Shown here: piece after piece, positions 8,359 through 16,941 of the stretch
Numbering within the stretch: position 1 is the first letter of the stretch
How the letters are laid out: each line of letters opens with the position of its first letter
Source of the DNA: Amphritea sp.
GTDB lineage: Bacteria > Pseudomonadota > Gammaproteobacteria > Pseudomonadales > Balneatricaceae
Assembly: GCF_016744155.1 (NCBI RefSeq)
Contig: NZ_JADGEW010000005.1
Location: 1-64,000, forward strand
Reading direction: 5' to 3'
Length of the DNA stretch: 64,000 nucleotides
Translations under genes and position numbers: made by a program
The notes under the pieces: model-generated
What the model saw: the letters and a program-made list of their open reading frames with translations, nothing else
Told to the model about the DNA's origin: nothing
Database searches by the model: none

Positions 8359-10179
8359 TTAATGTTCGTCTAAGAAGCTGCGCAAATGGTCTGAACGGCT
8401 TGGGTGACGAAGCTTGCGGAGTGCCTTGGCTTCGATCTGACGAATACGCTCACGGGTTACATCGAACTGTTTACCAACTTCTTCCAAGGTGTGGTCAGTG
8501 TTCATGTTAATACCGAACCGCATACGCAAAACTTTAGCTTCACGAGCTGTCAATCCTGCCAGTACTTCCTTAGTCGCTTCACGCAGGCCTTCACCTGTCG
8601 CAGAGTCAACTGGGGAGTCGATAGTAATATCTTCGATAAAATCGCCCAGGCTGGAGTCTTCATCGTCACCGATGGGTGTTTCCATAGAGATCGGTTCTTT
8701 AGCGATCTTCAGTACCTTGCGAATCTTATCTTCAGGCATGTCCATGCGCTCTGCCAACTCTTCTGGAGACGGCTCACGGCCCATCTCCTGAAGCATTTGA
8801 CGAGAGATTCGGTTCAGCTTATTGATCGTCTCGATCATATGTACTGGAATACGGATAGTACGTGCCTGGTCGGCAATTGAACGAGTGATCGCCTGACGAA
8901 TCCACCAGGTTGCATAGGTGGAGAACTTATAACCGCGACGGTATTCAAACTTATCCACCGCTTTCATCAGACCGATGTTGCCTTCTTGAATTAGATCAAG
9001 GAATTGCAAGCCTCGGTTGGTGTACTTCTTAGCGATAGAGATAACCAGACGCAGGTTGGCTTCAACCATCTCTTTCTTAGCGCGGCGAGCACGAGCTTCA
9101 CCGATCGACATGCGACGGTTAACTTCTTTTATCTCGTTCAGAGTCAGGTGGATATCATGTTCCGACTGAACCAGCTTTTTCTGAGCTCTGCGAAGTTCGA
9201 TTTCGTGGCGCTTAAGTATGCGCGCATACTCGGAATCAGAGTTGATCAGTGCATCGAGCCATTCACTGTTGGTTTCGTTGCCCGGGAACTCTTTGATGAA
9301 CTGACGACGCGGCATCTTGGCGCGTTGAGTACAGATCTGCATGATCATCCGCTCTTGCTTACGGATGTTTTCAATTGAGCTGCGAACATTGGTAACCAGC
9401 ATGTCGTAATAGCGTGGAGCCAATTTAATCGGTGAAAATACTTCTGCAAGCTCAACGAAGGCTTTAGCTGCAGTTTTACTACTGCGACCGTCTTTCTCAA
9501 CAGCTTTCAGGTATATCTTATAGGCGTTACGGATAAGTTCAAAGCGGCGCTTGGCTTCCTCTGGATCAGGACCGCGCTCTTTCTCTTCTTCATCGTCATC
9601 GCTTTCGGCCTTAGCTGCAGCAGCTTCTGCTTGTGCAGCGGCTGATGGAATCTCTGTGCCGTCAGAAGGGTCGATATAACCGCTGAAAATATCGCTCAGG
9701 CGACCTTCTTCCTCGATGGTTACGTCGTAGGCTGTAAGAATCGCTTCTACAGATCCTGGGAAAGCGGCTAAGCCAGACATGACTTCGCGCAGACCTTCTT
9801 CGATTCGCTTAGCGATTTCGATTTCACCCTGGCGTGTCAGAAGCTCAACAGTACCCATTTCACGCATATACATGCGGACAGGGTCTGTCGTTCGTCCGGC
9901 GTCTGATTCGACAGCAGCCAGTGCGGCAACGGCCTCTTCATCGGCTTCAACTTCTGCAGAGTCGCCTTCTGTCATCAGCAGGGTTTCTGCATCAGGGGCA
10001 ACTTCGGTGACCGAAATGCCCATATCGTTGATCATACGAATGATGTCTTCGACTTGATCCGGATCGGCAATATCTTGTGGCAGATGGTCATTAACTTCAG
10101 CATAAGTAAGGTAGCCTTGCTCCTTACCCCGTGCGATCAGTTCCTTGAGGCGTGACTGCTGCTGGGAGGTATCTGACAT
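8359..10179 (-). CDS. rpoD: RNA polymerase sigma-70 housekeeping factor RpoD
   Basis: A 606-residue primary sigma factor, close to the usual length. Region 1.1 is at the N-terminus and an acidic non-conserved insert lies near residues 180-205. Region 2 contains [20 protein letters not shown] and [13 protein letters not shown] for -10 recognition and melting; region 3 follows; region 4 has the helix-turn-helix [20 protein letters not shown] for -35 binding and ends in [11 protein letters not shown]. It directs transcription of most genes. It lies downstream of rpsU, yqeY and dnaG in the classic macromolecular synthesis operon. The start follows an AGGG Shine-Dalgarno. The 218-base gap before it leaves room for an internal promoter. 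Confidence 0.99.
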   Translation of the reverse strand: MSDTSQQQSRLKELIARGKEQGYLTYAEVNDHLPQDIADPDQVEDIIRMINDMGISVTEVAPDAETLLMTEGDSAEVEADEEAVAALAAVESDAGRTTDPVRMYMREMGTVELLTRQGEIEIAKRIEEGLREVMSGLAAFPGSVEAILTAYDVTIEEEGRLSDIFSGYIDPSDGTEIPSAAAQAEAAAAKAESDDDEEEKERGPDPEEAKRRFELIRNAYKIYLKAVEKDGRSSKTAAKAFVELAEVFSPIKLAPRYYDMLVTNVRSSIENIRKQERMIMQICTQRAKMPRRQFIKEFPGNETNSEWLDALINSDSEYARILKRHEIELRRAQKKLVQSEHDIHLTLNEIKEVNRRMSIGEARARRAKKEMVEANLRLVISIAKKYTNRGLQFLDLIQEGNIGLMKAVDKFEYRRGYKFSTYATWWIRQAITRSIADQARTIRIPVHMIETINKLNRISRQMLQEMGREPSPEELAERMDMPEDKIRKVLKIAKEPISMETPIGDDEDSSLGDFIEDITIDSPVDSATGEGLREATKEVLAGLTAREAKVLRMRFGINMNTDHTLEEVGKQFDVTRERIRQIEAKALRKLRHPSRSDHLRSFLDEH

Positions 10180-10397
10180 AGTTGCCCTTCAATGATGACG
10201 AAAGTGGAAAAATTAGCCCGACATTATAGCGATTGTGGGTACTGAATTCTACAGACTGCAGGTCCTTATACCGATATTTCATCTATAAAAATAGACTATA
10301 TTTCAATGTACTGGGAAAGAAATATGAAAATACCGTTTTAGCCTGCTCTGTAGCTGAGTAAGTGGGGGTGAATTAAGAAATTTCAATGGTAAGCTGG

Positions 10398-12344
10398 TTA
10401 TTTTTCAGGCGTTTTTCTTAATCGGCTGCTGGCTTGCTGCATGATTAGTTTATTTAGCTGTTGTTTGTCTTCAGCATTGAGGTGCGGTTGGGATTTGAGT
10501 AGCAGGATTCTTCTGTCAAGGTGGCGTTCCTGTAGTCGGTTCAGGCAGTCAGTTAAGACTTGTTGTGCGTTGCTTGAATCGATAATGGGGGCTTGGTGAG
10601 CGATCTCGTTGAGTTGGTGAATCAGCGGTCTTAATTGTTCGTTATCCTGCCAATCCACGGCTAGGATACCTGGGGATACGCCAGGGTTATCCTGCAGATA
10701 GCGGCTCAGCTGGTAGAGAAGCTGTTCAGCATCATCGTCAGAGCCTGATAGTGTTTCAAGATCACCGCAATGGGGAGCCAGAGTCGGCAGGTGAAGTAAT
10801 ATGGAAACAGCTTTGGTGCTTGGGTTGAAATGCACGGCGGAGCCGCCGGGTGGGGCGGGGCGGGATTTTTTATTGCCCTTACCGAATTTGCGATCACTTT
10901 TGTTAAAGCTATTTTTCTGTTTGCTGTTGCCGTAATCCTGATGGGTTTGTTCAGCCTGATAATCGAAGTAACCATCTTCTTGGTATGCGGGCTCTTCAGG
11001 GTAGTAGTTATGCTCTGCAATAGTCGGAGGGCTGGTCGCTTCCTGCAGATTGTTAACGCTGATCAGTTGTTCCAGGCTGAGTCCGGTAAGTTCAGCAATT
11101 TTTTCCTGCATCATCTGCTTTAGTATGCCTGGCTGCATCTGATCAATCAGTGGGAGTGCTTCATTACTGAATCTGGCGCGGCCGTCCAGTGAGCTCATGT
11201 CAGCTCCCTCTTCAAGGCTTTTAAAGAAGAAGTCGGATAGTGGTAGTGCTTCCGTGATGCGCTGCTCGAATTTTTCGCAGCCCTCTTGTCTGACCAGGCT
11301 ATCCGGGTCTTCACCGTCCGGGAGGAAGAGGAATCTAGCTTGTTTGCCGTCAGTAATTACCGGCATGGTGGTGTCCAGCGCCCGCTTAGCGGCTTTGCGA
11401 CCGGCTTGGTCGCCGTCAAAGCAGAAAATTACCTCTGGTACCATTTTTAATAGTCGTTCCAGATGCTGGGCTGTTGTCGCTGTGCCAAGTGTTGCGACAG
11501 CATAGCCAATGCCGTACTGAGCGAGTCCAACGACATCCATGTAGCCTTCAACAATAATCAGTCGGGTAAGGCTTTGGTTGAATTTGCGTGCTTCATACAA
11601 GCCATAGAGTTCTCGGCTTTTATGGAAGGTGTCTGTTTCGGGTGAATTTAGGTATTTTGGTTTTTCGTCGCCTAGTACTCTGCCGCCAAAGGCGATAACA
11701 CGCCCGCGCATGTCTCGGATAGGGAACATGATGCGCTCCCTGAACCGATCGTAATAGCGCTCCGAATCCTCTTTGTTAATGAGCATGCCGGCCAACTCTA
11801 AGCGCAGCTTTGTGTCTTTATCGCTGGCGAGTTTTTTTAACAGATTATCCCAGCCGGGAGGAGCGTAACCGATACCAAATCGTGCGGCGAACTGGCCGGT
11901 AAGGCCTCGATTTTTCAGGTAGTTGACCGCGGTCTCTTTAGTGGAGTGCTCACGTAACTGCTGTTGATAATATTCAGAGGCTTCTTCAAGAATTGCGTAG
12001 ATATCCTTGATGCGCTGCTCACGCTGATGATCAACAGGTCCCTGGGTTTTAGGTAACTCGACGCCAGCTAATTTGGCTAACTCTTCAACGGCCTCGGGAA
12101 AGCTGAGGCGGTCATGTTCCATCAAAAAGCCAAGCGAATTACCTCCAGCACCACAGCCAAAGCAGTAATAAAACTGTTTTTCATTATTAACGGTAAAAGA
12201 GGGGGATTTTTCTTTGTGGAACGGACAAAGACCGGAATAGTTTTTACCAGTCCGCTTGAGCTTCACTCGTGCCTCAACAATATCAAGAACATTGACGCGT
12301 GCGAGAATATCATCGATAAAGGCTTGCGGAATACGTCCGGCCAT
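10398..12344 (-). CDS. dnaG: DNA primase DnaG
   Basis: A 648-residue primase that makes RNA primers for replication and binds DnaB helicase through its C-terminus. The N-terminal zinc-binding domain shows C40, H43, C61 and C64 (CPFH...CFGC). The catalytic core includes the Toprim segment VEGYMDVVGLAQYG and a downstream FCFDGDQAGRKAA metal-binding motif. A glutamine- and tyrosine-rich linker (about residues 455-500) precedes the helicase-binding domain. It lies between yqeY and rpoD on the same strand, as in the standard rpsU-dnaG-rpoD operon. Confidence 0.98.
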   Translation of the reverse strand: MAGRIPQAFIDDILARVNVLDIVEARVKLKRTGKNYSGLCPFHKEKSPSFTVNNEKQFYYCFGCGAGGNSLGFLMEHDRLSFPEAVEELAKLAGVELPKTQGPVDHQREQRIKDIYAILEEASEYYQQQLREHSTKETAVNYLKNRGLTGQFAARFGIGYAPPGWDNLLKKLASDKDTKLRLELAGMLINKEDSERYYDRFRERIMFPIRDMRGRVIAFGGRVLGDEKPKYLNSPETDTFHKSRELYGLYEARKFNQSLTRLIIVEGYMDVVGLAQYGIGYAVATLGTATTAQHLERLLKMVPEVIFCFDGDQAGRKAAKRALDTTMPVITDGKQARFLFLPDGEDPDSLVRQEGCEKFEQRITEALPLSDFFFKSLEEGADMSSLDGRARFSNEALPLIDQMQPGILKQMMQEKIAELTGLSLEQLISVNNLQEATSPPTIAEHNYYPEEPAYQEDGYFDYQAEQTHQDYGNSKQKNSFNKSDRKFGKGNKKSRPAPPGGSAVHFNPSTKAVSILLHLPTLAPHCGDLETLSGSDDDAEQLLYQLSRYLQDNPGVSPGILAVDWQDNEQLRPLIHQLNEIAHQAPIIDSSNAQQVLTDCLNRLQERHLDRRILLLKSQPHLNAEDKQQLNKLIMQQASSRLRKTPEK

Positions 12345-12386
12345 AATGAATAGCTACCTGCTGATTATGAGGGTCCAGCAGTTATT

Positions 12387-12836
12387 TTAACTATTTAGGC
12401 AGTTTTTGACGAGTTGGCTGATAGCACCCATGTCGGCGCGGCCTTGTACCTGAGGTTTGACCAGTGCCATTACTTTGCCCATGTCTTGCATACCTTGTGC
12501 ACCAGAGTCGGTTACGGCGGTATTAACAATAGCGGTAAGTTCGGCTTCTGTTAGCTGTTGAGGCAGGAACTCCTTGATGACAAGAAGTTCCTGTTGCTCA
12601 ATATCGGCCAGATCATCACGACCGGCAGCGCTAAACTGCTCGATCGAATCGCGTCGCTGTTTTTGCATTTTATCCAGCGTTGCGAGAACTCGCGCATCAT
12701 CCAGTTCAATACGTTCATCAATTTCGATGCGTTTAAGCTCTGACAGAATCATTCGGATAGTTGCTAAGCGCGGCTTATCTTTAGCGCGCATTGCTACTTT
12801 CATCTCATCACTGACGCGTTGCTTCAGTTCAGACAT
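12387..12836 (-). CDS. yqeY: GatB/YqeY domain protein
   Basis: A 149-residue all-helical protein beginning MSELKQRVSDEMKVAMRAKDK and matching YqeY, which resembles the tRNA-binding tail domain of the GatB amidotransferase subunit. The exact cellular role is not established; a tRNA-related function is assumed from the domain. Position between rpsU and dnaG is conserved in Pseudomonas-like genomes. The short spacing on both sides indicates co-transcription. Confidence 0.93.
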   Translation of the reverse strand: MSELKQRVSDEMKVAMRAKDKPRLATIRMILSELKRIEIDERIELDDARVLATLDKMQKQRRDSIEQFSAAGRDDLADIEQQELLVIKEFLPQQLTEAELTAIVNTAVTDSGAQGMQDMGKVMALVKPQVQGRADMGAISQLVKNCLNS

Positions 12837-12882
12837 TCCGATCTCCTGGCAGTGTATTGCTGTTTAATGCGTGGTGAAGATC

Positions 12883-13098
12883 TTAGTACAGACGAACGCG
12901 ACGCTGGTTTTCACGCTGAACTTTCTTCAGGTGACGCTTAACAGCTGCAGCAGCCTTGCGCTTACGGATAGAGGTCGGCTTCTCGTAGAATTCACGACGA
13001 CGTACTTCAGCCAGAACACCGGCTTTTTCGCAAGAGCGCTTGAAACGACGAAGAGCTACGTCAAATGGCTCGTTTTCTTTAACTTTAACTGCTGGCAT
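12883..13098 (-). CDS. rpsU: 30S ribosomal protein bS21
   Basis: The 71-residue product begins [20 protein letters not shown] and has the basic C-terminal tail [10 protein letters not shown] of bS21, which sits near the anti-Shine-Dalgarno region of the 30S subunit. The frame stays open 14 codons upstream, but the conserved start is the ATG at 13098, preceded by AAGGAAAGG. It is the first gene of the macromolecular synthesis operon, and the space up to tsaD holds the divergent promoters. Confidence 0.98.
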   Translation of the reverse strand: MPAVKVKENEPFDVALRRFKRSCEKAGVLAEVRRREFYEKPTSIRKRKAAAAVKRHLKKVQRENQRRVRLY

Positions 13099-13314
13099 AT
13101 AAATACCTTTCCTTCTAAGAAAATTTGATGTCTGTTCCACTGAGTTTAGACTCAGCTGCCAATAAGGGCCGGTATTTTATTCTTATGGAACTGCAGTGTA
13201 AAGCCTAAATACGATGAAATGATTGTTAAATTGAAGGATAATGGCGCTCTTTTCAATAACCCAGTGACTTGAATCGCTGGCTTTTATCTGTATTTGTAGT
13301 GAGAGCAGTAACTG

Positions 13315-14349
13315 ATGCGTGTGTTAGGAATCGAAACCTCCTGTGATGAAACCGGTGTGGCTATCTATGATAGCGAGGCAGGGTTAGTGGGTGATGCACT
13401 TTATAGTCAAGTGGCGATCCATGCAGAATATGGTGGTGTAGTGCCAGAACTGGCCTCCCGGGATCATGTTCGTAAGCTATTACCCTTGGTGAACGAGGTG
13501 TTGGAATCTTCAGGGACAACGGCGGATCAGATAGATGCAGTCGCTTATACTGCTGGCCCTGGTTTGATTGGCGCTCTTATGGTGGGAGCCTCTACCGGCA
13601 GGGCGATGGCTCTGGCCTGGGGAGTTCCTGCCATAGGGGTTCATCATATGGAGGGACACTTGTTAGCTCCGATGCTTGAAGAGCACCCTCCGGAATTTCC
13701 TTTTGTCGCGTTGTTAGTGTCAGGTGGTCATACTCAGTTGGTTCAGGTAGAGGGTATTGGTGAATATACTGTGCTCGGCGAATCATTGGACGATGCCGCC
13801 GGTGAGGCTTTTGATAAAGCGGCGAAAATGCTGGGGCTCGATTATCCCGGTGGACCAGAAGTCGCTCGTCTTGCGGAAAAGGGCGATCGAAAGCGGTTTC
13901 GTTTTCCGCGGCCAATGACCGATCGCCCTGGTGTTGATTTTAGTTTCAGTGGTCTGAAGACCTTTACCCTGAATACTTCGAACAAGTACAGAGTGGATGG
14001 GGTGCTTTCGGAAACGGATCGTTGTGATATTGCTGCGGCGTTTGAAGAAGCCGTAGTTGATACACTGGCTATTAAATGTCGTCGTGCACTACAGCAAACC
14101 GGTTTCAAGCAGTTAGTCATTGCTGGCGGCGTCAGTGCGAATCAACGCTTACGTGATCGACTGGAAGAAATGGTGAAGAAAGAGCGCGCCCAGTTATTCT
14201 ATGCCCGCCCGCGTTTCTGTACAGATAACGGTGCGATGATTGCGTATGCGGGTTGTCAACGCTTGATGGCCGGGCAAAGCAGTGACCTTTCTATTCAATG
14301 TCAGCCGCGCTGGCCGATGGATACCCTGGAACCTATAACTCGGTCATAG
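13315..14349 (+). CDS. tsaD: tRNA N6-threonylcarbamoyladenosine transferase TsaD
   Basis: A 344-residue ASKHA-fold enzyme that transfers the threonylcarbamoyl group from TC-AMP to A37 of ANN-decoding tRNAs, working with TsaB and TsaE. It opens with the nucleotide-binding motif [14 protein letters not shown], has metal ligands in HHMEGH (H111 and H115), LVSGGHTQL, and the C-terminal [13 protein letters not shown]. Length is typical. It is divergent from rpsU, as in many gammaproteobacteria. Confidence 0.98.
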   Translation: MRVLGIETSCDETGVAIYDSEAGLVGDALYSQVAIHAEYGGVVPELASRDHVRKLLPLVNEVLESSGTTADQIDAVAYTAGPGLIGALMVGASTGRAMALAWGVPAIGVHHMEGHLLAPMLEEHPPEFPFVALLVSGGHTQLVQVEGIGEYTVLGESLDDAAGEAFDKAAKMLGLDYPGGPEVARLAEKGDRKRFRFPRPMTDRPGVDFSFSGLKTFTLNTSNKYRVDGVLSETDRCDIAAAFEEAVVDTLAIKCRRALQQTGFKQLVIAGGVSANQRLRDRLEEMVKKERAQLFYARPRFCTDNGAMIAYAGCQRLMAGQSSDLSIQCQPRWPMDTLEPITRS

Positions 14350-14361
14350 TCTTTCTTATAC

Positions 14362-14952
14362 TCAAAGGGGGCTTTCGCTGCCTTTCAATAACTTTCGAAT
14401 ATTCTGATGATGGGTTGCCAGAAGCAGGCAGCTCATTATTATAATCGGAAGCAAAACTTGTGGCGTTAATTGCCAGCTGATAATAGGGCTGACCAATGCC
14501 ATGCCAACCGCTGCCAGCGAAGACGTTCTGCGAACTGCAAGGAGAGAAAGCCAGATAGCGCAGAGCGCAAGGCCCAGTCGATAGTCAAGAAGCAGACAGC
14601 TACCTAGCATTGTAGCGACACCTTTACCTCCCCCAAAACGCAGAAAAATTGACCACACATGGCCTATCAATGCCGAGATGCCGACTAGAGCCTGGTTGAA
14701 TAGCCCCAAATCAAGCCTCTGGGCAATCCATACTGCCAGCATCCCTTTACTGAGATCACCCGTGAGCGTTAGGAGTGCTGCTGGTCGGTTTCCCATCCGT
14801 AATACATTAGTTGCACCAGGGTTGCCTGAGCCCTGTTGACGGGGGTCGCCTATCCCCATAGAGTGGCAAACTAGAATTGCCGTGGGAATGGATCCCAGCA
14901 AGTATGCCGCTAACATTACGGTCAGCGTTGTGAAGGCGTCCGCTGCGATCAT
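14362..14952 (-). CDS. plsY: Glycerol-3-phosphate acyltransferase PlsY
   Basis: A 196-residue inner-membrane protein with about five hydrophobic segments that transfers acyl groups from acyl-phosphate to glycerol-3-phosphate, the first step of phospholipid synthesis. The signature motifs LLGSIPTA near residue 18-25, GSGNPGATNVLR near residue 41-52 and FGGGKGVATM near residue 106-115 are present. It converges with tsaD with only 12 bases between stops. A start at the later Met13 is possible, but the upstream ATG keeps the full first helix. Confidence 0.96.
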   Translation of the reverse strand: MIAADAFTTLTVMLAAYLLGSIPTAILVCHSMGIGDPRQQGSGNPGATNVLRMGNRPAALLTLTGDLSKGMLAVWIAQRLDLGLFNQALVGISALIGHVWSIFLRFGGGKGVATMLGSCLLLDYRLGLALCAIWLSLLAVRRTSSLAAVGMALVSPIISWQLTPQVLLPIIIMSCLLLATHHQNIRKLLKGSESPL

Positions 14953-15057
14953 ATTCTTTACCGTGGTTATGGAGTTGTATTTAAATTGCTAAGACATTTT
15001 ATATAGCGTACTTAGGCTCAGGATGAAAGCTATTGGGTGCGTTTAAGGAGTTCAGGG

Positions 15058-15372
15058 ATGAATAAATGTATAGTTTTGATGCTGTTATTACTGGCTGAAA
15101 ATAGTATAGCTGGCTTTAGAATGGATGATGGTAGTCGAGTTGGTGCTGGTGATAATATCAGTCTTCTCTATGCTCAGTGGGGTAGGGAAGTGATGCGGGT
15201 CAGCAGCAAAAGAACCTGCAATCGTATTATTAAACTGAAGCGGGACTATTGCTCAACACGCCGGCTTATCTGGCAACGTGATGGCCGCTATATGATGGTT
15301 CAGGTTTCAGGTCAGATGATTATTAAAACGGGTTGGACCCGCTCGCAGAGAGAGCTTAAAACGGTTTTCTGA
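15058..15372 (+). CDS. Small secreted protein, DUF2845-like
   Basis: A 104-residue protein with an N-terminal signal peptide (MNKCIVLMLLLLAENSIA, cleavage after about residue 18) followed by a short exported domain beginning GFRMDDGSRVGAGD. The mature part, with two cysteines and several aromatic residues, resembles small periplasmic DUF2845-type proteins, but I recognise no function. A GTG at 15037 also opens the frame. The ATG at 15058 is preferred because AAGGAG lies seven bases upstream and it starts the signal peptide cleanly. Confidence 0.7.
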   Translation: MNKCIVLMLLLLAENSIAGFRMDDGSRVGAGDNISLLYAQWGREVMRVSSKRTCNRIIKLKRDYCSTRRLIWQRDGRYMMVQVSGQMIIKTGWTRSQRELKTVF

Positions 15373-15423
15373 TCCTCGCGAATGGACGTTTGAAATTAAT
15401 TGTAGTGTTGTAAGGGTTTTGTT

Positions 15424-15780
15424 TTGGATATTGTGTACATTGAGGGTTTAAAGGTAGAGACCGTTATCGGTATCTACGACTGGGAACGAGAGATTCGTCA
15501 GACAGTATGTCTGGATATTCAGATGGCAACTGATATTCAAGCGGCTGCCGCATCAGAAGATATCGACAGTACCCTAAACTATAAAACGGTATCTGATCGA
15601 CTCATAAGCTTTATTGAGACCAGTGAGTTTATGTTGGTAGAAACCATGGCTGAAGAGATTGCGCAGATTGTATTGAGCGAATTTGGTGTGCGTTGGTTGA
15701 AACTGAAACTGGGTAAGCCCGGTGCAGTACCTACCGCCATAGATGTGGGTGTAATTATTGAACGGGGAGAACGTTTCTGA
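15424..15780 (+). CDS. folB: Dihydroneopterin aldolase
   Basis: A 118-residue enzyme that converts dihydroneopterin to hydroxymethyl-dihydropterin in folate synthesis. It has the family start DIVYIEGLKVETVIGIYDWE with the substrate-binding region, LNYKTVSDRL, ETMAEEIA and the late KLGKPGAV segment with the conserved lysine. Translation begins at a TTG (15424) seven bases after AAGGG. Its stop overlaps the folK start (TGATG), so the two folate genes are translationally coupled. Confidence 0.95.
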   Translation: MDIVYIEGLKVETVIGIYDWEREIRQTVCLDIQMATDIQAAAASEDIDSTLNYKTVSDRLISFIETSEFMLVETMAEEIAQIVLSEFGVRWLKLKLGKPGAVPTAIDVGVIIERGERF

Positions 15781-16289
15781 TGGCTCAGGTATTTGTCAGT
15801 ATCGGTAGTAATACCGAGCGTGAATTCTATATTGAAAGTTGTCTTGATGCGCTGGATGCGCAGTTTGACAAGTTGGAGCTTTCTTCAGTTTATGAAAGTG
15901 AGCCCGTTGGATTTGACGGAGACAGTTTCTATAACTTGGTTGCTTCTTTTAAAACGGAGTTGTCGGTCGGCGAGCTAAGTAGGAAGTTGAAACAGATAGA
16001 GGACGAAAATGGTCGTTGCCGAACGTCGCCTAAGTTTAGTGGTCGTACGCTGGATATTGATATCCTTACTTACGACGCCCTGATTGGTGAAGTGGAGGGG
16101 GTTACTCTCCCTCGTGAAGAAATTACGGTGAATGCGTTTGTTCTGTGGCCATTAGCAGAACTTGCGCCGAAAGAGCGCCATCCGATTCTGGCAGAGACTT
16201 ATCAGCAACTGTGGCTGGATTACGATAAAGAGAAACAGTTATTACACCCGGTACCGTTTATCTGGCATGAGAAAGATCTTTCTGCCTGA
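15780..16289 (+). CDS. folK: 6-hydroxymethyl-7,8-dihydropterin pyrophosphokinase
   Basis: A 169-residue HPPK that transfers pyrophosphate from ATP to hydroxymethyl-dihydropterin, directly after FolB in folate synthesis. The sequence opens with VFVSIGSNTERE and carries SSVYESEPVGF for pterin binding. NGRCRTSPKFSGRTLDIDIL contains the family's RxxxxxxRxLDxDIL signature with the magnesium-binding Asp pair. The ATG overlaps the folB stop by one base. Confidence 0.96.
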   Translation: MAQVFVSIGSNTEREFYIESCLDALDAQFDKLELSSVYESEPVGFDGDSFYNLVASFKTELSVGELSRKLKQIEDENGRCRTSPKFSGRTLDIDILTYDALIGEVEGVTLPREEITVNAFVLWPLAELAPKERHPILAETYQQLWLDYDKEKQLLHPVPFIWHEKDLSA

Positions 16290-16326
16290 GTAACGATGCC
16301 AGCCTGAATGAATAAAGGAGTTTAAT

Positions 16327-16923
16327 ATGGGGACTGGATCACTCATTTTTTTAGTTGTTGTAGCAGCATTAGTCTTTTATGTTGTGGCGATCTATAACCG
16401 CCTGGTGACGCTTAAAAATCGATTTCAGAATAGCTTTGCACAGATCGATGTGCAGTTGAAACGACGCTATGACCTGATTCCGAATTTGGTTGAAACGGCT
16501 AAGGCTTATCTTGAGCATGAACGAGGCACATTAGAAGCGGTTATCGCTGCTCGTAACGAAGCGCTGGCGGGGCTTAAAGCTGCTGCTGCAAATCCTGAAA
16601 GCGCCCAGGCACTTGGGCAGCTGGCTAAAGCAGAGGGTGGGTTACAAGGTGCATTAGGTAAGTTGAGTATTGTGGTTGAGGATTATCCTGATCTTAAGGC
16701 TGATGCCAATATGCGCCAGCTAAGCGAAGAGCTGACCTCAACTGAAAACCGCGTATCATTCGCCCGACAGGCATTTAATGATGCTGTCACTGAATACAAT
16801 AGTTATAAGCAGACTTTTCCTCCGGTGATTCTGGCAGGGACTTTTGGTCATGTTAAAGATGCATCTTTACTAGAATTTGCCGATAAAGAGCAGCTGCAGG
16901 CTGCACCAAAAGTTAGTTTTTAA
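16327..16923 (+). CDS. lemA: LemA family protein
   Basis: A 198-residue protein with one N-terminal transmembrane helix (about residues 5-22) and a long helical cytoplasmic or periplasmic domain. It shows the LemA hallmarks NRLVTLKNRFQNSFAQIDVQ and LKRRYDLIPNLVETAKAYL. The molecular role of LemA is poorly known. Here it is followed 18 bases later by a membrane M48 protease, a pairing seen in many bacteria, so the two probably act together in envelope proteolysis. AAAGGAG precedes the start at ideal spacing. Confidence 0.94.
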   Translation: MGTGSLIFLVVVAALVFYVVAIYNRLVTLKNRFQNSFAQIDVQLKRRYDLIPNLVETAKAYLEHERGTLEAVIAARNEALAGLKAAAANPESAQALGQLAKAEGGLQGALGKLSIVVEDYPDLKADANMRQLSEELTSTENRVSFARQAFNDAVTEYNSYKQTFPPVILAGTFGHVKDASLLEFADKEQLQAAPKVSF

Positions 16924-16941
16924 TCACAATAGGTTCTATAA

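Noticed and set aside
8404-10057. Several open frames on the plus strand opposite rpoD
   Set aside because: They are antisense shadows of a conserved gene, with no ribosome sites and no recognisable protein.
10706-11505. Open frames in other phases within dnaG
   Set aside because: Shadows of the DnaG linker and Toprim coding sequence.
15037-15057. Upstream GTG start for the small exported protein
   Set aside because: The ATG at 15058 has an ideal ribosome site and begins the signal peptide.
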